Source of the DNA: Microbacterium sp. Root180
GTDB taxonomy: Bacteria > Actinomycetota > Actinomycetes > Actinomycetales > Microbacteriaceae
Assembly (NCBI RefSeq): GCF_001428485.1
Contig: NZ_LMHS01000004.1
Location: 33,686 to 97,685, forward strand
Direction of reading: 5' to 3'
DNA: 64,000 nucleotides
The notes under the pieces were generated by a model. It was not told where the DNA came from. It worked only from the letters and a program-made list of their open reading frames with translations, and searched no databases. Shown one piece after another: positions 17,724 to 26,915 of the stretch (position 1 is the first letter of the stretch; every line of letters starts with the position of its first letter). A program made the position numbers and the translations under genes.

Positions 17724-17963
17724 TCAGGCGTCGGCGTCGCGGTCGAGGTCGAGGTCGGGGTCGGCGTCGGACGCCGCGGCGCGAGCGACGTCCACCACGG
17801 GAGCGACCGGGATCACGATCGACTCGATCGAGCCGAACCCGAGCGCGTCGACGGCGGGAGCCGCGTCCGCCAGGCGCTCGGCATCGGTGTCCGGCCGTGC
17901 CGGCTCGGAGGGCAGACCTGCCCATTCCTCATGGTGCTCGGGTCGTTGCGTGAACAGTCCCAT
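17724..17963 (-). CDS. Small acidic hypothetical protein
   Basis: A 79-residue protein beginning MGLFTQRPEHHEEWAGLPSE, followed by an Ala/Asp/Glu-rich middle, a short hydrophobic stretch (IVIPVAPVVDVARAA) and a tail of alternating Asp residues. The N-terminus looks conserved-style (a short MGLF-type start with PEHHEEWAGLP), and I have seen this type in Microbacteriaceae without a function. It has the same strand as mak and lies just upstream of it. No domain is recognised. Confidence 0.6.
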   Translation of the reverse strand: MGLFTQRPEHHEEWAGLPSEPARPDTDAERLADAAPAVDALGFGSIESIVIPVAPVVDVARAAASDADPDLDLDRDADA

Positions 17964-18024
17964 GCCACCATTGTGCGCCGACCCACCGCGATCACGCGTT
18001 CCCTCGGGGGCTCGCGCGAAGGTC

Positions 18025-18966
18025 TCAGTCGTCGCCGAGGCCATCCGGCTCGTTCGAGGGCGCGGCGTCGAGCGCCTTACGTCGACCCCCGACACGACGT
18101 GCGGCGCCGCCGACGGTGGAGGCGCCGCGAGCGACGCCGCCCGCGATCGCGCTGCCGGCCCGACGGATCGTGCGCGTCGCCGCCCGCTCGAGGGGCGTCG
18201 CGCCCGGTCGGGGCTCGAGTTCTGGCGGAAGGAGAGTCGGGGGAGGGCCGAATGCGCGGCGGGAGTTCACCAGCACGCGGCGCCCGAGGATGTTGTTGCC
18301 GGCGCCGCCCACGGCCGCACCGATGCCGAACGGAAGGGCCTTGCCGATCCACGACGCGCCACCGCGCGCGGCGAACTGGTGGATGAACGTCGTCTTGAGC
18401 TGGTCGACGATCGGTCCCATCGCGGCGCGGGGGATCGTCTTCGTCACGAGCTCACCCCAGTAGCGGTCCCGCGTCGGGCCGCGGCCCACCGCCTGCCCCG
18501 CGAGCTGCGAGACGAGGTCGACGCCCTCTTTGCCGAGCATGAGCGTGAGCACGAGTGCGCGCGCACGATCGGGGTCGGGCACGGGGATGCCGTGGACCTC
18601 GGTCACGGACTGGGCGAAGAGCGCGGTCGCCTCGAGGAAGGCCACCGTCTCGACCCCGCTGAGCGCCAGGGTGACGCCGGTGCCGATGCCGGGCACCACC
18701 GCCGTCGCGCCGACGGCGGCGCCACCCGTGGTGACCGCGGCGAGGTAGCGCCGCTCGAGGATCCGCACGATGTCGGCGGACGAGGCATCCGGGTGCCGCA
18801 GGCGGATGCTGCGCAGATGCGCGAGCACGACGGGACGCTGGACCGCGAGAACCCGGTCGAGTGCTCGGATCGAACGGGGATGCTCGTCGGAGCCGGTGGG
18901 CGGCAAGCCGCCCTGCCACGGGGAGTCCCCGGGCAGCGAGTGGATGCGCTGAACCTTCTCGACCAT
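18025..18966 (-). CDS. EcsC-family-like protein
   Basis: A 313-residue protein, mostly helical with Gly/Ala-rich amphipathic segments (AAVTTGGAAVGATAVVPGIGTGVTL split across residues 85-108, VETVAFLEATALFAQSVTEVHG after it). This profile fits the EcsC family, named after a B. subtilis ABC-transporter gene and of unknown biochemical function. The C-terminal 60 residues are basic and Gly/Ala/Arg-rich. The ATG at 18966 gives a sensible N-terminus, MVEKVQRIHSLPGDSPW. It follows the cytidylyltransferase-like gene on the same strand with about 64 bp between. The family name is moderate confidence only. Confidence 0.6.
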   Translation of the reverse strand: MVEKVQRIHSLPGDSPWQGGLPPTGSDEHPRSIRALDRVLAVQRPVVLAHLRSIRLRHPDASSADIVRILERRYLAAVTTGGAAVGATAVVPGIGTGVTLALSGVETVAFLEATALFAQSVTEVHGIPVPDPDRARALVLTLMLGKEGVDLVSQLAGQAVGRGPTRDRYWGELVTKTIPRAAMGPIVDQLKTTFIHQFAARGGASWIGKALPFGIGAAVGGAGNNILGRRVLVNSRRAFGPPPTLLPPELEPRPGATPLERAATRTIRRAGSAIAGGVARGASTVGGAARRVGGRRKALDAAPSNEPDGLGDD

Positions 18967-19030
18967 CGGGCCGATCCTATTCGGGAGATCCTGAACGAGG
19001 GCCCCGGGTTGACAGAGCGCTCGGTGGGAG

Positions 19031-19723
19031 TCAGACGAAGAGGTTGGCCCGCTCGAGGTCTTCGGCGAAATCGACCTCGACCGCGTAGAGGTCGGAGATG
19101 TCGAGGGGTTCGAGCAGCACGCCGTCTTCAGCGATGGCGAGCTCGAGACCGCGCTCGAAGTAGTCCTGGTCGTCGACCCGCGTGAGGTGGCGCATGAACG
19201 CCTTCTTGTCGCGGCTCGAGATGAAGTTGATGCCGACGGCTTCGCCGATGCCGCCCTTGACCGTCTTCGAGAGCTCCTTGATGAAGCCTTCGGGGGTGAC
19301 GGTGTACTTGACTTCTTCGTCACTCACCTTCGACGTGTTGACGGCGACGAACGACTGATCGCGCTCGATGGCGTCGATGGCACGGCCGAGGACGCGCGGG
19401 TCGAAGACGACGTCGCCGTTCATCCAGAGGACGCCGGCCCTGCCGGTCTTGGCAAGGGCGCGCAGAAGGCTCTTGGACGTGTTGGTCTGGTCGTACCGGT
19501 CGTTGTAGACGTAGTCGACCGACGGGAATGCCTCGACGATGGTCTCGGCGCGGTAGCCGACCACGGTCGTGATCTTCGCCTCGGCGCCGAAGGCCGCGCG
19601 GATGTTGTCGTGCTGCTGCTGCATGATGCTGCGGCCGTCGCTGAGTTCTGTCAACGGCTTGGGAAGGCTGCGGCCGAGCCGCGAGCCCATTCCGGCTGCG
19701 AGAATGACGGTTTGAAGGGTCAA
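19031..19723 (-). CDS. Nucleotidyltransferase, LicC-like cytidylyltransferase candidate
   Basis: A 230-residue Rossmann-type nucleotidyltransferase with the signature LAAGMGSRLGRSLPKPLTEL at residues 8-27, a catalytic MNGDVVFD near residues 100-107, and the terminal EVDFAEDLERA that supplies another metal-binding Asp. Length and motif spacing match LicC-type CTP:phosphocholine cytidylyltransferases and short sugar-phosphate nucleotidyltransferases. Given the CDP-alditol-using enzymes nearby, activation of a polyol or choline phosphate with CTP is attractive but inferred. It diverges from the ABC exporter genes; a TAGCAT box at 19791-19796 on its strand could be the -10. Confidence 0.75.
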   Translation of the reverse strand: MTLQTVILAAGMGSRLGRSLPKPLTELSDGRSIMQQQHDNIRAAFGAEAKITTVVGYRAETIVEAFPSVDYVYNDRYDQTNTSKSLLRALAKTGRAGVLWMNGDVVFDPRVLGRAIDAIERDQSFVAVNTSKVSDEEVKYTVTPEGFIKELSKTVKGGIGEAVGINFISSRDKKAFMRHLTRVDDQDYFERGLELAIAEDGVLLEPLDISDLYAVEVDFAEDLERANLFV

Positions 19724-19961
19724 AGGTCTGCTCCTGAAGTGCGTGATTTCACTGTCGGTTCACCGACTCGACACCCCTTCGTGCCGGGACCATGCTAGCG
19801 ATGGCACCTGGGAACGTGCAGAACGCTGCACCGACGTTGTCGTTTCGTGACAATCCGTTCGCGTCGACACGCCCCGGGCGAACGGCGGGAATGCGCCTCG
19901 ATGTCGAGACTCGGCGTCTCGTGGGTGCCACGGTCCCGCAGGCGCTTGATACCTTGGGTTG

Positions 19962-21344
19962 GTGACAGCCTCCCTCCCGGTGCCGAACGACATCGATCCG
20001 GAAGAGCCGGACCGTCACGAGGGTGCATCCGTCGTGGCGCTGCCATCGAGCCCTGATGCTCCGGCTCCCGCCAAGGCCCCCGCCCGCAAGCCCGCGGCCC
20101 GAGCGGCCTCTGCTCGCGGGGCCACGGCTCGCACCGCCGCGCGCAAGAAGCCCGCTCCGGACGCCGTCCCGAAAGCGGCGCCCGCGCCGCCGGCGCCGGT
20201 CGAGCCGGAGCCTCCCCTGACCGAGGCGGAGTCCGCGCCGCTGTCCGATCTCGAGACCGCGGAGCGTGCCGCCGTCGACCTGGTCATCCCGCCGAAGCCT
20301 CCGCTTCCCGAAGACGCGCCGCCGGCGCCTGCGGAGGGTGCCGAGCCGCCGCCTCCCGTCTCGGAGGACGTCGAGGTCGCGCGTGAGGAGGCGGCTGCGC
20401 CCACGCCAACCGAGACCGAGATCGTCCCCGCGACTCCCGACGCCGAGCCCGAGCCCGAGCGCGAGCCCGCTTCGGAGACCGAGGCCGCCTCCGAGATCGA
20501 ACTCGAACCCGCACCCACCCCGCCCGCGGCCGAGCCCGAAGACGTCATCGCGGTTCCGGCGGTCCTCACCGCTCCGGCCGCCTCCGGGGACGTGCTGGTG
20601 CTGCGCGGGGTCTCCAAGCGCTTCGGAGACACGCATGCCGTGGACGGCATCGACCTCACCGTCCCCGCCGGCACCTTCTACGGACTCGTCGGGCCCAACG
20701 GCGCCGGCAAGACGACGACGCTCTCGATGATCGCCGGGCTCCTCGAGCCCGACCGCGGGTCGATCAGCGTGGGAGGGGTGGATGCGGCATCCGACCCCGT
20801 CGGCGCGAAGCGCCTCATGGGGGTGCTGCCCGACCGGCTCCGCACGTTCGATCGGCTGACCGGCCGCCAGCTGCTCTACTACTACGGGGTGCTGCGCGGA
20901 CTCGCCCCCGCCGTGGTGGAGAGTCGCACAGCCGATCTCGCCCGCGCGTTCGACCTCACCGACGCCCTCGGGCGCGTCGTGTCGGACTACTCCGCGGGCA
21001 TGGCGAAGAAGGTGATGCTCGCCGGTGCGCTCATCCACTCTCCGCGCGTGCTGGTGCTCGACGAGCCCTTCGAGGCGGTCGATCCCGTCTCGAGCGCGAT
21101 CATCCTCGACATCCTCTCCACGTACGTCGCGCATGGCGGCACCGTGATCCTGTCCAGTCACGGCATGGAGCTCGTCGAGCGGGTGTGCACGCGCGTCGCG
21201 GTCATCGTCGCGGGGCAGGTGCTCGCAGAGGGGACCGTCGACGAGGTGCGCGGTGAGCTGAGCCTCGAGCAGCGATTCATCGAGCTAGCCGGCGGACTCA
21301 GCGACGTGGAGGGTCTCGAGTGGCTGCATACGTTCTCCGACTGA
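19962..21344 (+). CDS. ABC transporter ATP-binding protein with long disordered N-terminus
   Basis: A 460-residue ATPase whose first ~205 residues are low-complexity Ala/Pro/Glu/Arg sequence, followed by one ABC domain. Walker A is GPNGAGKTTT near residue 244; the signature DYSAGMAKKVMLAGAL and Walker B LVLDEPFEAVDP are present. A typical ABC-2-type ATPase has only 230-310 residues, so the extension is unusual. A TACCTT box 6 nt before the GTG at 19962 supports a leaderless start; a TTG three bases earlier is the alternative. Its stop overlaps the start of the permease gene by 25 nt. It powers an exporter with the next gene; the substrate is unknown. Confidence 0.88.
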   Translation: MTASLPVPNDIDPEEPDRHEGASVVALPSSPDAPAPAKAPARKPAARAASARGATARTAARKKPAPDAVPKAAPAPPAPVEPEPPLTEAESAPLSDLETAERAAVDLVIPPKPPLPEDAPPAPAEGAEPPPPVSEDVEVAREEAAAPTPTETEIVPATPDAEPEPEREPASETEAASEIELEPAPTPPAAEPEDVIAVPAVLTAPAASGDVLVLRGVSKRFGDTHAVDGIDLTVPAGTFYGLVGPNGAGKTTTLSMIAGLLEPDRGSISVGGVDAASDPVGAKRLMGVLPDRLRTFDRLTGRQLLYYYGVLRGLAPAVVESRTADLARAFDLTDALGRVVSDYSAGMAKKVMLAGALIHSPRVLVLDEPFEAVDPVSSAIILDILSTYVAHGGTVILSSHGMELVERVCTRVAVIVAGQVLAEGTVDEVRGELSLEQRFIELAGGLSDVEGLEWLHTFSD

Positions 21345-22888
21345 GGGTCGCGCTGCTGTTCGGCGCCCTCCGCGGCGACCGTGGGCATGTCGTGCGCACG
21401 GTGCTCACCCTGGTCGTGGTGGCCGCGGCGACCGTCGCGGCGTGCTGGGCGCTGCTGACGCTGTCGGATGCCGACACCGACGTCGTGCTCGCCGTCACCG
21501 TGCTGGGAGGCTCGGCGGTCACGCTGGGGTTCGCCCTCGCACCGCTGATCGGCGCGACGAACGACCCCCTCGATCCTCGCCGGTTCGCGCTGCTCGCGCT
21601 GCCACGCCTGCCGCTGACCGCCGTCCTGGCGGTGGCCGGGCTGATCAGCGTGCCTCTGTTCGCGCTGCTGGCCATCGCGATCACCGACGCGATCGTCTGG
21701 GGCGAGCACGGGGTGGCCTGGCCGGCGGCCGCGGCCGGGGTCGTCGTCGGCGTCCTCACGTGCGCGCTGCTGGCGCGCGTGTGCATGGCCGTCGCATCGC
21801 TGTTCCTGCGCGAGCGGCGGTCGCGGGAGCTGTCGGGGCTCTTCCTGCTCGCCATCCTCGTCGTCGTCGTCCCGGTCGGGGTGTTCTTCGCCTCGCTCGA
21901 GTGGGAGGGGGCCGTGCCGACGCAGCTCGCGGAAGCGGTGTCCGCGCTCTCGCTCACCCCCGTGGGTGCGGCCTGGGCGTTCCCGGGGCTCTTCGCGAGC
22001 GGGAACAGCCGGGCGGTGATGTCGCTGCTCGTCGCGATCGGCACGCTTGTGGTCCTCGGACTGCTGTGGGTGTGGGTCGTCAAGCGCCTTCTCACCACGA
22101 CCGAGCGGCCGGCCTCGGTGCGCGAGCGCACCGGGCTGGGCTGGTTCGCGGTCGCTCCCGGCACCCCCGGCGGTGCGGTGGCGGCGCGCAGCCTCGTCTA
22201 CTGGTTCCGCGATCGCCGCTATGTCGTCAACGTGCTCGTGATCCCGATCGCCGCCGCTCTCACGGTCGTCCCCCTCCTCATCGCGGGGGTGCCGCTGGAA
22301 CTCGCCGCTCTCGTCCCCGTGCCCTTCGCCGCCCTGCTGCTCGGCTGGCTGCCGCACAACGACCTGGCGTACGACTCCACCGCAGTCTGGATGCACATCG
22401 CCAGCGGGATGCGCGGCATGTCCGACCGTGTCGGCCGCCTCGTTCCGGTGCTGCTCATCGGCATCCCCCTGCTCGCCGTCGCCGTGCCCGTCGCGATCTC
22501 CCTGCACGGCCGATGGGCGCTCCTGCCGGCCATGGTCGGAGTGTGCGCGTCGCTGTTCTTCGCCGGCCTCGGGCTGTCCAGCGTGTCGTCGGTCGCCGCG
22601 CCCTACGCGGTCTCCCGCCCGGGGGAGAGTCCGTTCCAGCAGCCGCAGCGCACCGGTGCGGGAGGCGTGGCCTCCCAGGGCCTCGTGCTGCTCGGAGCGA
22701 TCGCCGTGAGCGTCCCCGCGCTGTGGTGCGGGTGGATCGCGCTGACCACCGACATCGACGCGGCGATGCCGGCGCTGTGGGCGGGCCTTGCGACGGGCAT
22801 CGGCGTTCTGCTGGTCGGCGTCACCGCCGGGTCGATGATCTTCACCCGTCGCGGAGGACGGCTGATGGAGTTCGCGGAGTCGACCTGA
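21320..22888 (+). CDS. ABC exporter permease-like membrane protein
   Basis: A 522-residue protein with about 12-13 hydrophobic helices, beginning with VLRLRVALLFGALRGDRGHVV and ending in TRRGGRLMEFAEST. The VALLF-LR N-terminus and C-terminal GGRLMEF are typical of actinobacterial ABC-2-like transporter permeases paired with a cytoplasmic ATPase. The gene overlaps the ATPase gene by 25 nt, so the pair is surely co-translated. No substrate-binding protein is encoded nearby, which fits export rather than import. Confidence 0.82.
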   Translation: MAAYVLRLRVALLFGALRGDRGHVVRTVLTLVVVAAATVAACWALLTLSDADTDVVLAVTVLGGSAVTLGFALAPLIGATNDPLDPRRFALLALPRLPLTAVLAVAGLISVPLFALLAIAITDAIVWGEHGVAWPAAAAGVVVGVLTCALLARVCMAVASLFLRERRSRELSGLFLLAILVVVVPVGVFFASLEWEGAVPTQLAEAVSALSLTPVGAAWAFPGLFASGNSRAVMSLLVAIGTLVVLGLLWVWVVKRLLTTTERPASVRERTGLGWFAVAPGTPGGAVAARSLVYWFRDRRYVVNVLVIPIAAALTVVPLLIAGVPLELAALVPVPFAALLLGWLPHNDLAYDSTAVWMHIASGMRGMSDRVGRLVPVLLIGIPLLAVAVPVAISLHGRWALLPAMVGVCASLFFAGLGLSSVSSVAAPYAVSRPGESPFQQPQRTGAGGVASQGLVLLGAIAVSVPALWCGWIALTTDIDAAMPALWAGLATGIGVLLVGVTAGSMIFTRRGGRLMEFAEST

Positions 22889-22930
22889 CGCCGGCGCCGT
22901 CCTCCGATCCGCGGGCTAAACTGACTCACC

Positions 22931-23194
22931 ATGAGCACCCCCCTCGAAGGCCCGGACCAGGGCGGTCTGGCCACTCTCGACCGAGAGCTCGAAGAGCTCA
23001 TCCGCGAAGAGAACATCGAACCGGGCGACCACGAGCGCTTCTCGCACTACGTCAAGAAGGACAAGATCCTCGAGTCGGCGCTCACCGGCAAGCCGGTGCG
23101 AGCGCTGTGCGGAAAGAAGTGGACTCCTGGGCGCGATCCCGAGAAGTTCCCGGTCTGCCCGACGTGCAAAGAGATCTACGAATCCCTGCAGTGA
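22931..23194 (+). CDS. DUF3039 family small zinc-ribbon-like protein
   Basis: An 87-residue protein with an acidic N-terminal half (LDRELEELIREENIEPGDHERFSHYV in part) and a C-terminal metal-site pattern with Cys residues in ALCGKKW and VCPTCKEIYESL. This is the standard architecture of DUF3039, widespread in Actinobacteria and without known function. A TAAACT -10 box lies 8 nt before the ATG, so the mRNA may be leaderless. It converges on pncB, ending 3 bp away. Confidence 0.9.
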   Translation: MSTPLEGPDQGGLATLDRELEELIREENIEPGDHERFSHYVKKDKILESALTGKPVRALCGKKWTPGRDPEKFPVCPTCKEIYESLQ

Positions 23195-23197
23195 CCG

Positions 23198-24529
23198 CTA
23201 CCGCGCGTCCTGATAGACCGTCGGAATCGCCGGATCGGACTTGCTGAGCGCCAGGGCGCGCACCGGCAGCTCCTCCCGCGCGAACGCGTGATGCTCGCGC
23301 GCCGCCTCGACGCCGGCGCGCCCCTCGAAGGCGGCGTCCGGAACGCCGTCGGTGACCAGGGTCACCTGCAGCGCACGTGCGTCGGGATGCTCGGCGGCGG
23401 TGTCGACCTCCTCGAAGCCGTCGGACACCACGATCAGCTCGCTCGTTGCGGTACCCCGGTCGAGAGTGCGGAACGCCGCTTTGCGGCCGCCGGTGGAGCC
23501 CTTGTCGGTGGAGGCCTTCGCCACCGCGACCCAGCCGCCGCCGGCATCCTGACGCGCGACGAGCTTGTAGACCATGCCGGCGGTCGGCGTTCCGGAACCG
23601 GTGACGAGCGAGGTTCCCACGCCGTACGCGTCGACCGGGGATGCCGCGAGCGCCGCGATCGCGTACTCGTCGAGATCGCTCGTCACGGTGATCCGCGTCG
23701 CGGTCGCGCCGAGCTCGTCGAGCTGTGTCCGCACCGCGGCGGCCACCAGCGGCAGATCTCCCGAGTCGATGCGGACCCCGCCGAGGCCGGTTCCGGCGAC
23801 CCGCACGGCCGTCTCCACGCCCGTGCGGGTGTCGTACGTGTCCACGAGGAGGGTCGTGCCCACGCCGAGTGCCTCGATCTGCGACCGGAACGCGTCCTCC
23901 TCCGTGTCGTGCAACAGGGTCCAGGCATGCGCCGCCGTGCCCATGGTGGGGATTCCCCAGCGACGTCCCGCCTCCAGGTTCGAGGTCGCACCGAAGCCGG
24001 CGATGTAGGCAGCACGTGCCGCCGCGATGGCAGACGACTCGCCGGCACGCCGTGAGCCCATCTCCGCGAGCGGGCGGTCGCCCGCGGCCACGCTCATGCG
24101 CGCGGCCGCGGTGGCGATGGCCGAGTCGTGGTTGAGGACGCTGAGCGCCAGCGTCTCGAGGACGACAGCTTCCGCGAAGCTGCCCTCGACGGTCAGGATC
24201 GGCGAGCCCGGGAAGTACAGCTCGCCTTCGCGGTAGCCGGTGATCGTGCCGGTGAAGCGGTACTCCTCGAGGAAGTCGAGGGTCGCGGCATCCACCACGT
24301 TCTCGTCGCGGAGCCAGCGCAGCTCGTCGTGCCCGAAGCGGAACTCGCGGATCAGGCCGAGCAGGCGGCCGGTGCCCGCGACCACGCCGAAGCGTCGCCC
24401 GCCGGACAGGCGGCGACCGAACAGCTCGAACACGCAGCGGCGGTCGGCCGTGCCGTCGCGCAGTGCGGCGTCGAGCATCGTGAGCTCGTAGCGATCGGTG
24501 TGCAGGGCGGTGCTCCGGGAGTCGCTCAT
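23198..24529 (-). CDS. pncB: Nicotinate phosphoribosyltransferase
   Basis: A 443-residue NAPRTase catalysing nicotinate plus PRPP to nicotinate mononucleotide in NAD salvage. Family features include [18 protein letters not shown] at the N-terminus, [19 protein letters not shown], the [18 protein letters not shown] region with the phosphoribosyl-binding residues, [18 protein letters not shown] with the catalytic His, and [16 protein letters not shown]. Length is normal. It diverges from murI with 58 bp between; no operon partner. Confidence 0.95.
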   Translation of the reverse strand: MSDSRSTALHTDRYELTMLDAALRDGTADRRCVFELFGRRLSGGRRFGVVAGTGRLLGLIREFRFGHDELRWLRDENVVDAATLDFLEEYRFTGTITGYREGELYFPGSPILTVEGSFAEAVVLETLALSVLNHDSAIATAAARMSVAAGDRPLAEMGSRRAGESSAIAAARAAYIAGFGATSNLEAGRRWGIPTMGTAAHAWTLLHDTEEDAFRSQIEALGVGTTLLVDTYDTRTGVETAVRVAGTGLGGVRIDSGDLPLVAAAVRTQLDELGATATRITVTSDLDEYAIAALAASPVDAYGVGTSLVTGSGTPTAGMVYKLVARQDAGGGWVAVAKASTDKGSTGGRKAAFRTLDRGTATSELIVVSDGFEEVDTAAEHPDARALQVTLVTDGVPDAAFEGRAGVEAAREHHAFAREELPVRALALSKSDPAIPTVYQDAR

Positions 24530-24587
24530 GCGGGTCAGCCTAATGAGGGGCGGGCCGGGATGCGCCCCTGGCGTAGGCTGGACGATC

Positions 24588-25451
24588 GTGACCCTTCGAC
24601 AGGCTCAGGGCGGCGCCGACCTGCCGATCGGAATCTTCGACTCCGGTGTCGGCGGACTCACCGTGGCGCGCGCCGTATCGGCCCAGCTGCCGCGCGAGTC
24701 GATCCTCTACATCGGCGACACCGCCCGCTCGCCGTACGGCCCCAAGCCGATCGCGGACGTGCGGCGGTACTCGCTCGAGATCCTCGACACGCTCGTCGAC
24801 CAGGGCGTGAAGATGCTCGTGATCGCGTGCAACACCGCCTCGGCTGCGATGCTGCGCGACGCGCGCGAGCGCTACGACGTGCCGGTCGTCGAGGTGATCG
24901 GTCCGGCCGTGCGCACCGCGATGTCGACGACCCGCAACGGACGCATCGGCGTCATCGGAACCGCCGGGACGATCTCGTCCGGCGCGTATCAGGACATGCT
25001 CGAGGTGAACGAGCGGCTCACGGTCTTCGCGCAGGCCTGCCCGCGCTTCGTGGAGTTCGTCGAGGCGGGCGTGACCGATTCGCCCGAGGTGCTCGCCGTC
25101 GCCGAGGAGTACCTCGCGCCGCTGCGGCACGCCGCCGTCGACACGCTGGTGCTCGGGTGCACGCACTATCCGTTCCTCGAGGGCGCGATCAGCTATGTCA
25201 TGGGCCCGGAGGTCTCGCTCGTCTCGAGCGACACCGAGACCGCGAAGGACGTCTACCGTCAGCTGGTCTCCCGCGACCTGCTGGCCGGCCCGGATGCCGC
25301 CTCCCGCCACGTCTACGAGGCCACCGGCGACTCCGCCGACGAATTCCTGCGACTCGCGCACCGCCTGATGGGGCGCGAGGTGACCGACGTCCGTCTCGTG
25401 CAGACGGGCGCGATAGACCTTCCCACCCGAGCTGAGGAGCACCTTCGATGA
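24588..25451 (+). CDS. murI: Glutamate racemase
   Basis: A 287-residue racemase supplying D-glutamate for peptidoglycan. [16 protein letters not shown] lies at residues 15-30; catalytic cysteines are C81 (VIACNTAS) and C191 (LGCTHYPFL), with an acidic/His partner set as usual. The GTG at 24588 is 8 nt after a TAGGCT -10 box, indicating a leaderless start. The first codons, encoding TLRQAQGG, come from the CTTCGACAGGCTCAG repeat, which adds a short tail before the conserved [10 protein letters not shown]. The stop overlaps the rph ATG, making a murI-rph-rdgB operon, a common actinobacterial order. Confidence 0.95.
   Translation: MTLRQAQGGADLPIGIFDSGVGGLTVARAVSAQLPRESILYIGDTARSPYGPKPIADVRRYSLEILDTLVDQGVKMLVIACNTASAAMLRDARERYDVPVVEVIGPAVRTAMSTTRNGRIGVIGTAGTISSGAYQDMLEVNERLTVFAQACPRFVEFVEAGVTDSPEVLAVAEEYLAPLRHAAVDTLVLGCTHYPFLEGAISYVMGPEVSLVSSDTETAKDVYRQLVSRDLLAGPDAASRHVYEATGDSADEFLRLAHRLMGREVTDVRLVQTGAIDLPTRAEEHLR
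24592..24610. repeat. CTTCGACARGCTCAG interspersed repeat, copy inside murI
   Basis: The 19-bp CCCTTCGACAGGCTCAGGG lies within codons 2-8 of murI. A second copy with the core CTTCGACAAGCTCAG is at 51032-51052 before smpB. The motif is known to recur in Microbacterium and other bacteria as a short REP-like element. The outer CCCT/AGGG bases are inverted. Its function is unknown. Confidence 0.75.
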
Positions 25452-26200
25452 CCGAACTCGTCCGCGCGGACGGCCGATCCGCCGACCAGCTGCGTCCCGT
25501 CACCATCGAGCGGGGGTGGAGCAGTCAGGCCGAGGGCTCGGCGCTCATCTCGTTCGGAGGCACGAAGGTGCTGTGCACGGCGTCGTTCACCAACGGCGTC
25601 CCGCGCTGGCTCACGGGCAAGGGCAAGGGGTGGGTCACGGCCGAGTACGCGATGCTGCCCCGCGCGACCAACAGCCGCAACGACCGCGAGAGCATCAAGG
25701 GCCGGGTCGGCGGACGCACCCACGAGATCTCCCGGCTCATCGGCCGGGCGCTGCGCGCGGTCGTGGACACCAAGGCGCTCGGCGAGAACACCATCGTCAT
25801 CGACTGCGACGTGCTCCAGGCCGACGGGGGAACGCGCACCGCGGCGATCACCGGCGCCTACGTCGCCCTCGCCGACGCGATCGAGTGGGGACGGGAGAAG
25901 AAGTTCATCGCCCAGCGCTCGCAGGTGCTGATCGACTCCGTCGCCGCTGTGTCGGTGGGCATCGTCGACGGCGGGCCGCTGCTCGACCTCGCGTATGTCG
26001 AGGACGTGCGCGCCGAGACCGACATGAACGTCGTCGTCACCGGACGCGGGCTGTTCGTCGAGGTGCAGGGAACGGCCGAGGGCGCTCCGTTCGACAAGCG
26101 TGAGCTCGACGCTCTGCTCGACCTCGGCGTCGCCGGCTGCGCATCGCTGCGCGAACAGCAGCTCGCGGTGCTGGCGCCCGCGGGAGCCACCGCGCCGTGA
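25448..26200 (+). CDS. rph: Ribonuclease PH
   Basis: A 250-residue phosphorolytic 3-prime exoribonuclease that trims tRNA 3-prime ends. The sequence is fully canonical: [73 protein letters not shown] and [20 protein letters not shown] are all present. It forms a hexameric ring in characterised species. The ATG overlaps the murI stop, and its own stop overlaps the rdgB start; both are ATGA or GTGA types. Confidence 0.97.
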   Translation: MTELVRADGRSADQLRPVTIERGWSSQAEGSALISFGGTKVLCTASFTNGVPRWLTGKGKGWVTAEYAMLPRATNSRNDRESIKGRVGGRTHEISRLIGRALRAVVDTKALGENTIVIDCDVLQADGGTRTAAITGAYVALADAIEWGREKKFIAQRSQVLIDSVAAVSVGIVDGGPLLDLAYVEDVRAETDMNVVVTGRGLFVEVQGTAEGAPFDKRELDALLDLGVAGCASLREQQLAVLAPAGATAP

Positions 26201-26811
26201 CGGACGTGCTGCGCAAGATCGTCCTGGCCACCCACAACCCGCACAAGGTCGAGGAGTTCCAGGCGATCGTCGCCGCGACCCGGCCCGACCTCCAGGTCGT
26301 CGCGTACGACGGCCCCGAGCCCGTCGAGGACGGCGTGACCTTCGCCGAGAACGCGCTCATCAAGGCGCGCGCAGCCGCCGCGCACACCGGCCTTCCGGCC
26401 CTGGCCGACGATTCGGGCATCTGCGTCGACGTGCTCGGCGGCGCACCGGGCGTGTTCTCCGCGTACTGGGCGGGGCATGCGAAGGATGCCGCGGCCAACC
26501 TGAATCTGCTGCTCGATCAGCTCTCCGACATCGGCGACCCGTATCGCACGGCCCAGTTCGTCTCGACGATCGCACTGGTCGTGCCCGGTGACGCGTCGAG
26601 CGAGCGCGTCGTCGAGGGCGTGTGGCCAGGGCGGCTCGCGGTCGAGGCGTCCGGTGGCGGCGGCTTCGGCTACGACCCGGTCTTCGTCCCCGACGGGCAG
26701 GAGCCCGGCGCGGAGCGCACCGTGGGCGAGTGGACCGCGCACGAGAAGAACGCGGCATCCCACCGTTCCCGGGCGTTTCGCGCCCTCGTGCCGCTGCTCG
26801 AGGCGCTGTAG
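26197..26811 (+). CDS. rdgB: Non-canonical purine NTP pyrophosphatase (RdgB/HAM1)
   Basis: A 204-residue house-cleaning enzyme hydrolysing dITP, XTP and related nucleotides to monophosphates. Motifs are [48 protein letters not shown] (in two overlapping parts near residues 49-80), [14 protein letters not shown] and the C-terminal [13 protein letters not shown]. The GTG start overlaps the rph stop by 4 nt. It is last in murI-rph-rdgB. Confidence 0.96.
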   Translation: MTDVLRKIVLATHNPHKVEEFQAIVAATRPDLQVVAYDGPEPVEDGVTFAENALIKARAAAAHTGLPALADDSGICVDVLGGAPGVFSAYWAGHAKDAAANLNLLLDQLSDIGDPYRTAQFVSTIALVVPGDASSERVVEGVWPGRLAVEASGGGGFGYDPVFVPDGQEPGAERTVGEWTAHEKNAASHRSRAFRALVPLLEAL

Positions 26812-26844
26812 CCGTCGCTGCAGACCCCGGTGCCGATGAGCGAC

Positions 26845-26859
26845 TGAGAATCAGACTCA
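26845..26859. promoter_or_regulatory. Weak palindrome upstream of the cation efflux gene
   Basis: TGAGAATCAGACTCA has TGAG/CTCA ends with an imperfect centre. It lies 45 nt upstream of the -10 box of the CDF transporter and is unusually AT-rich. The form is loosely like metal-responsive (Zur-type) boxes, but the inner match is poor, so this is only a candidate. Confidence 0.25.
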
Positions 26860-26915
26860 TTCCCGACTAGCGGGATCAGCGACTCCACCCGCGGACCCGG
26901 GCATAGCCTGGCCTC

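Noticed and set aside
19794..19802. GCTAGCGAT also found near the nucleotidyltransferase promoter
   Set aside because: It equals only one half of the crt operator plus one base, with no inverted partner. It fits a chance overlap with a TAGCAT -10 box.
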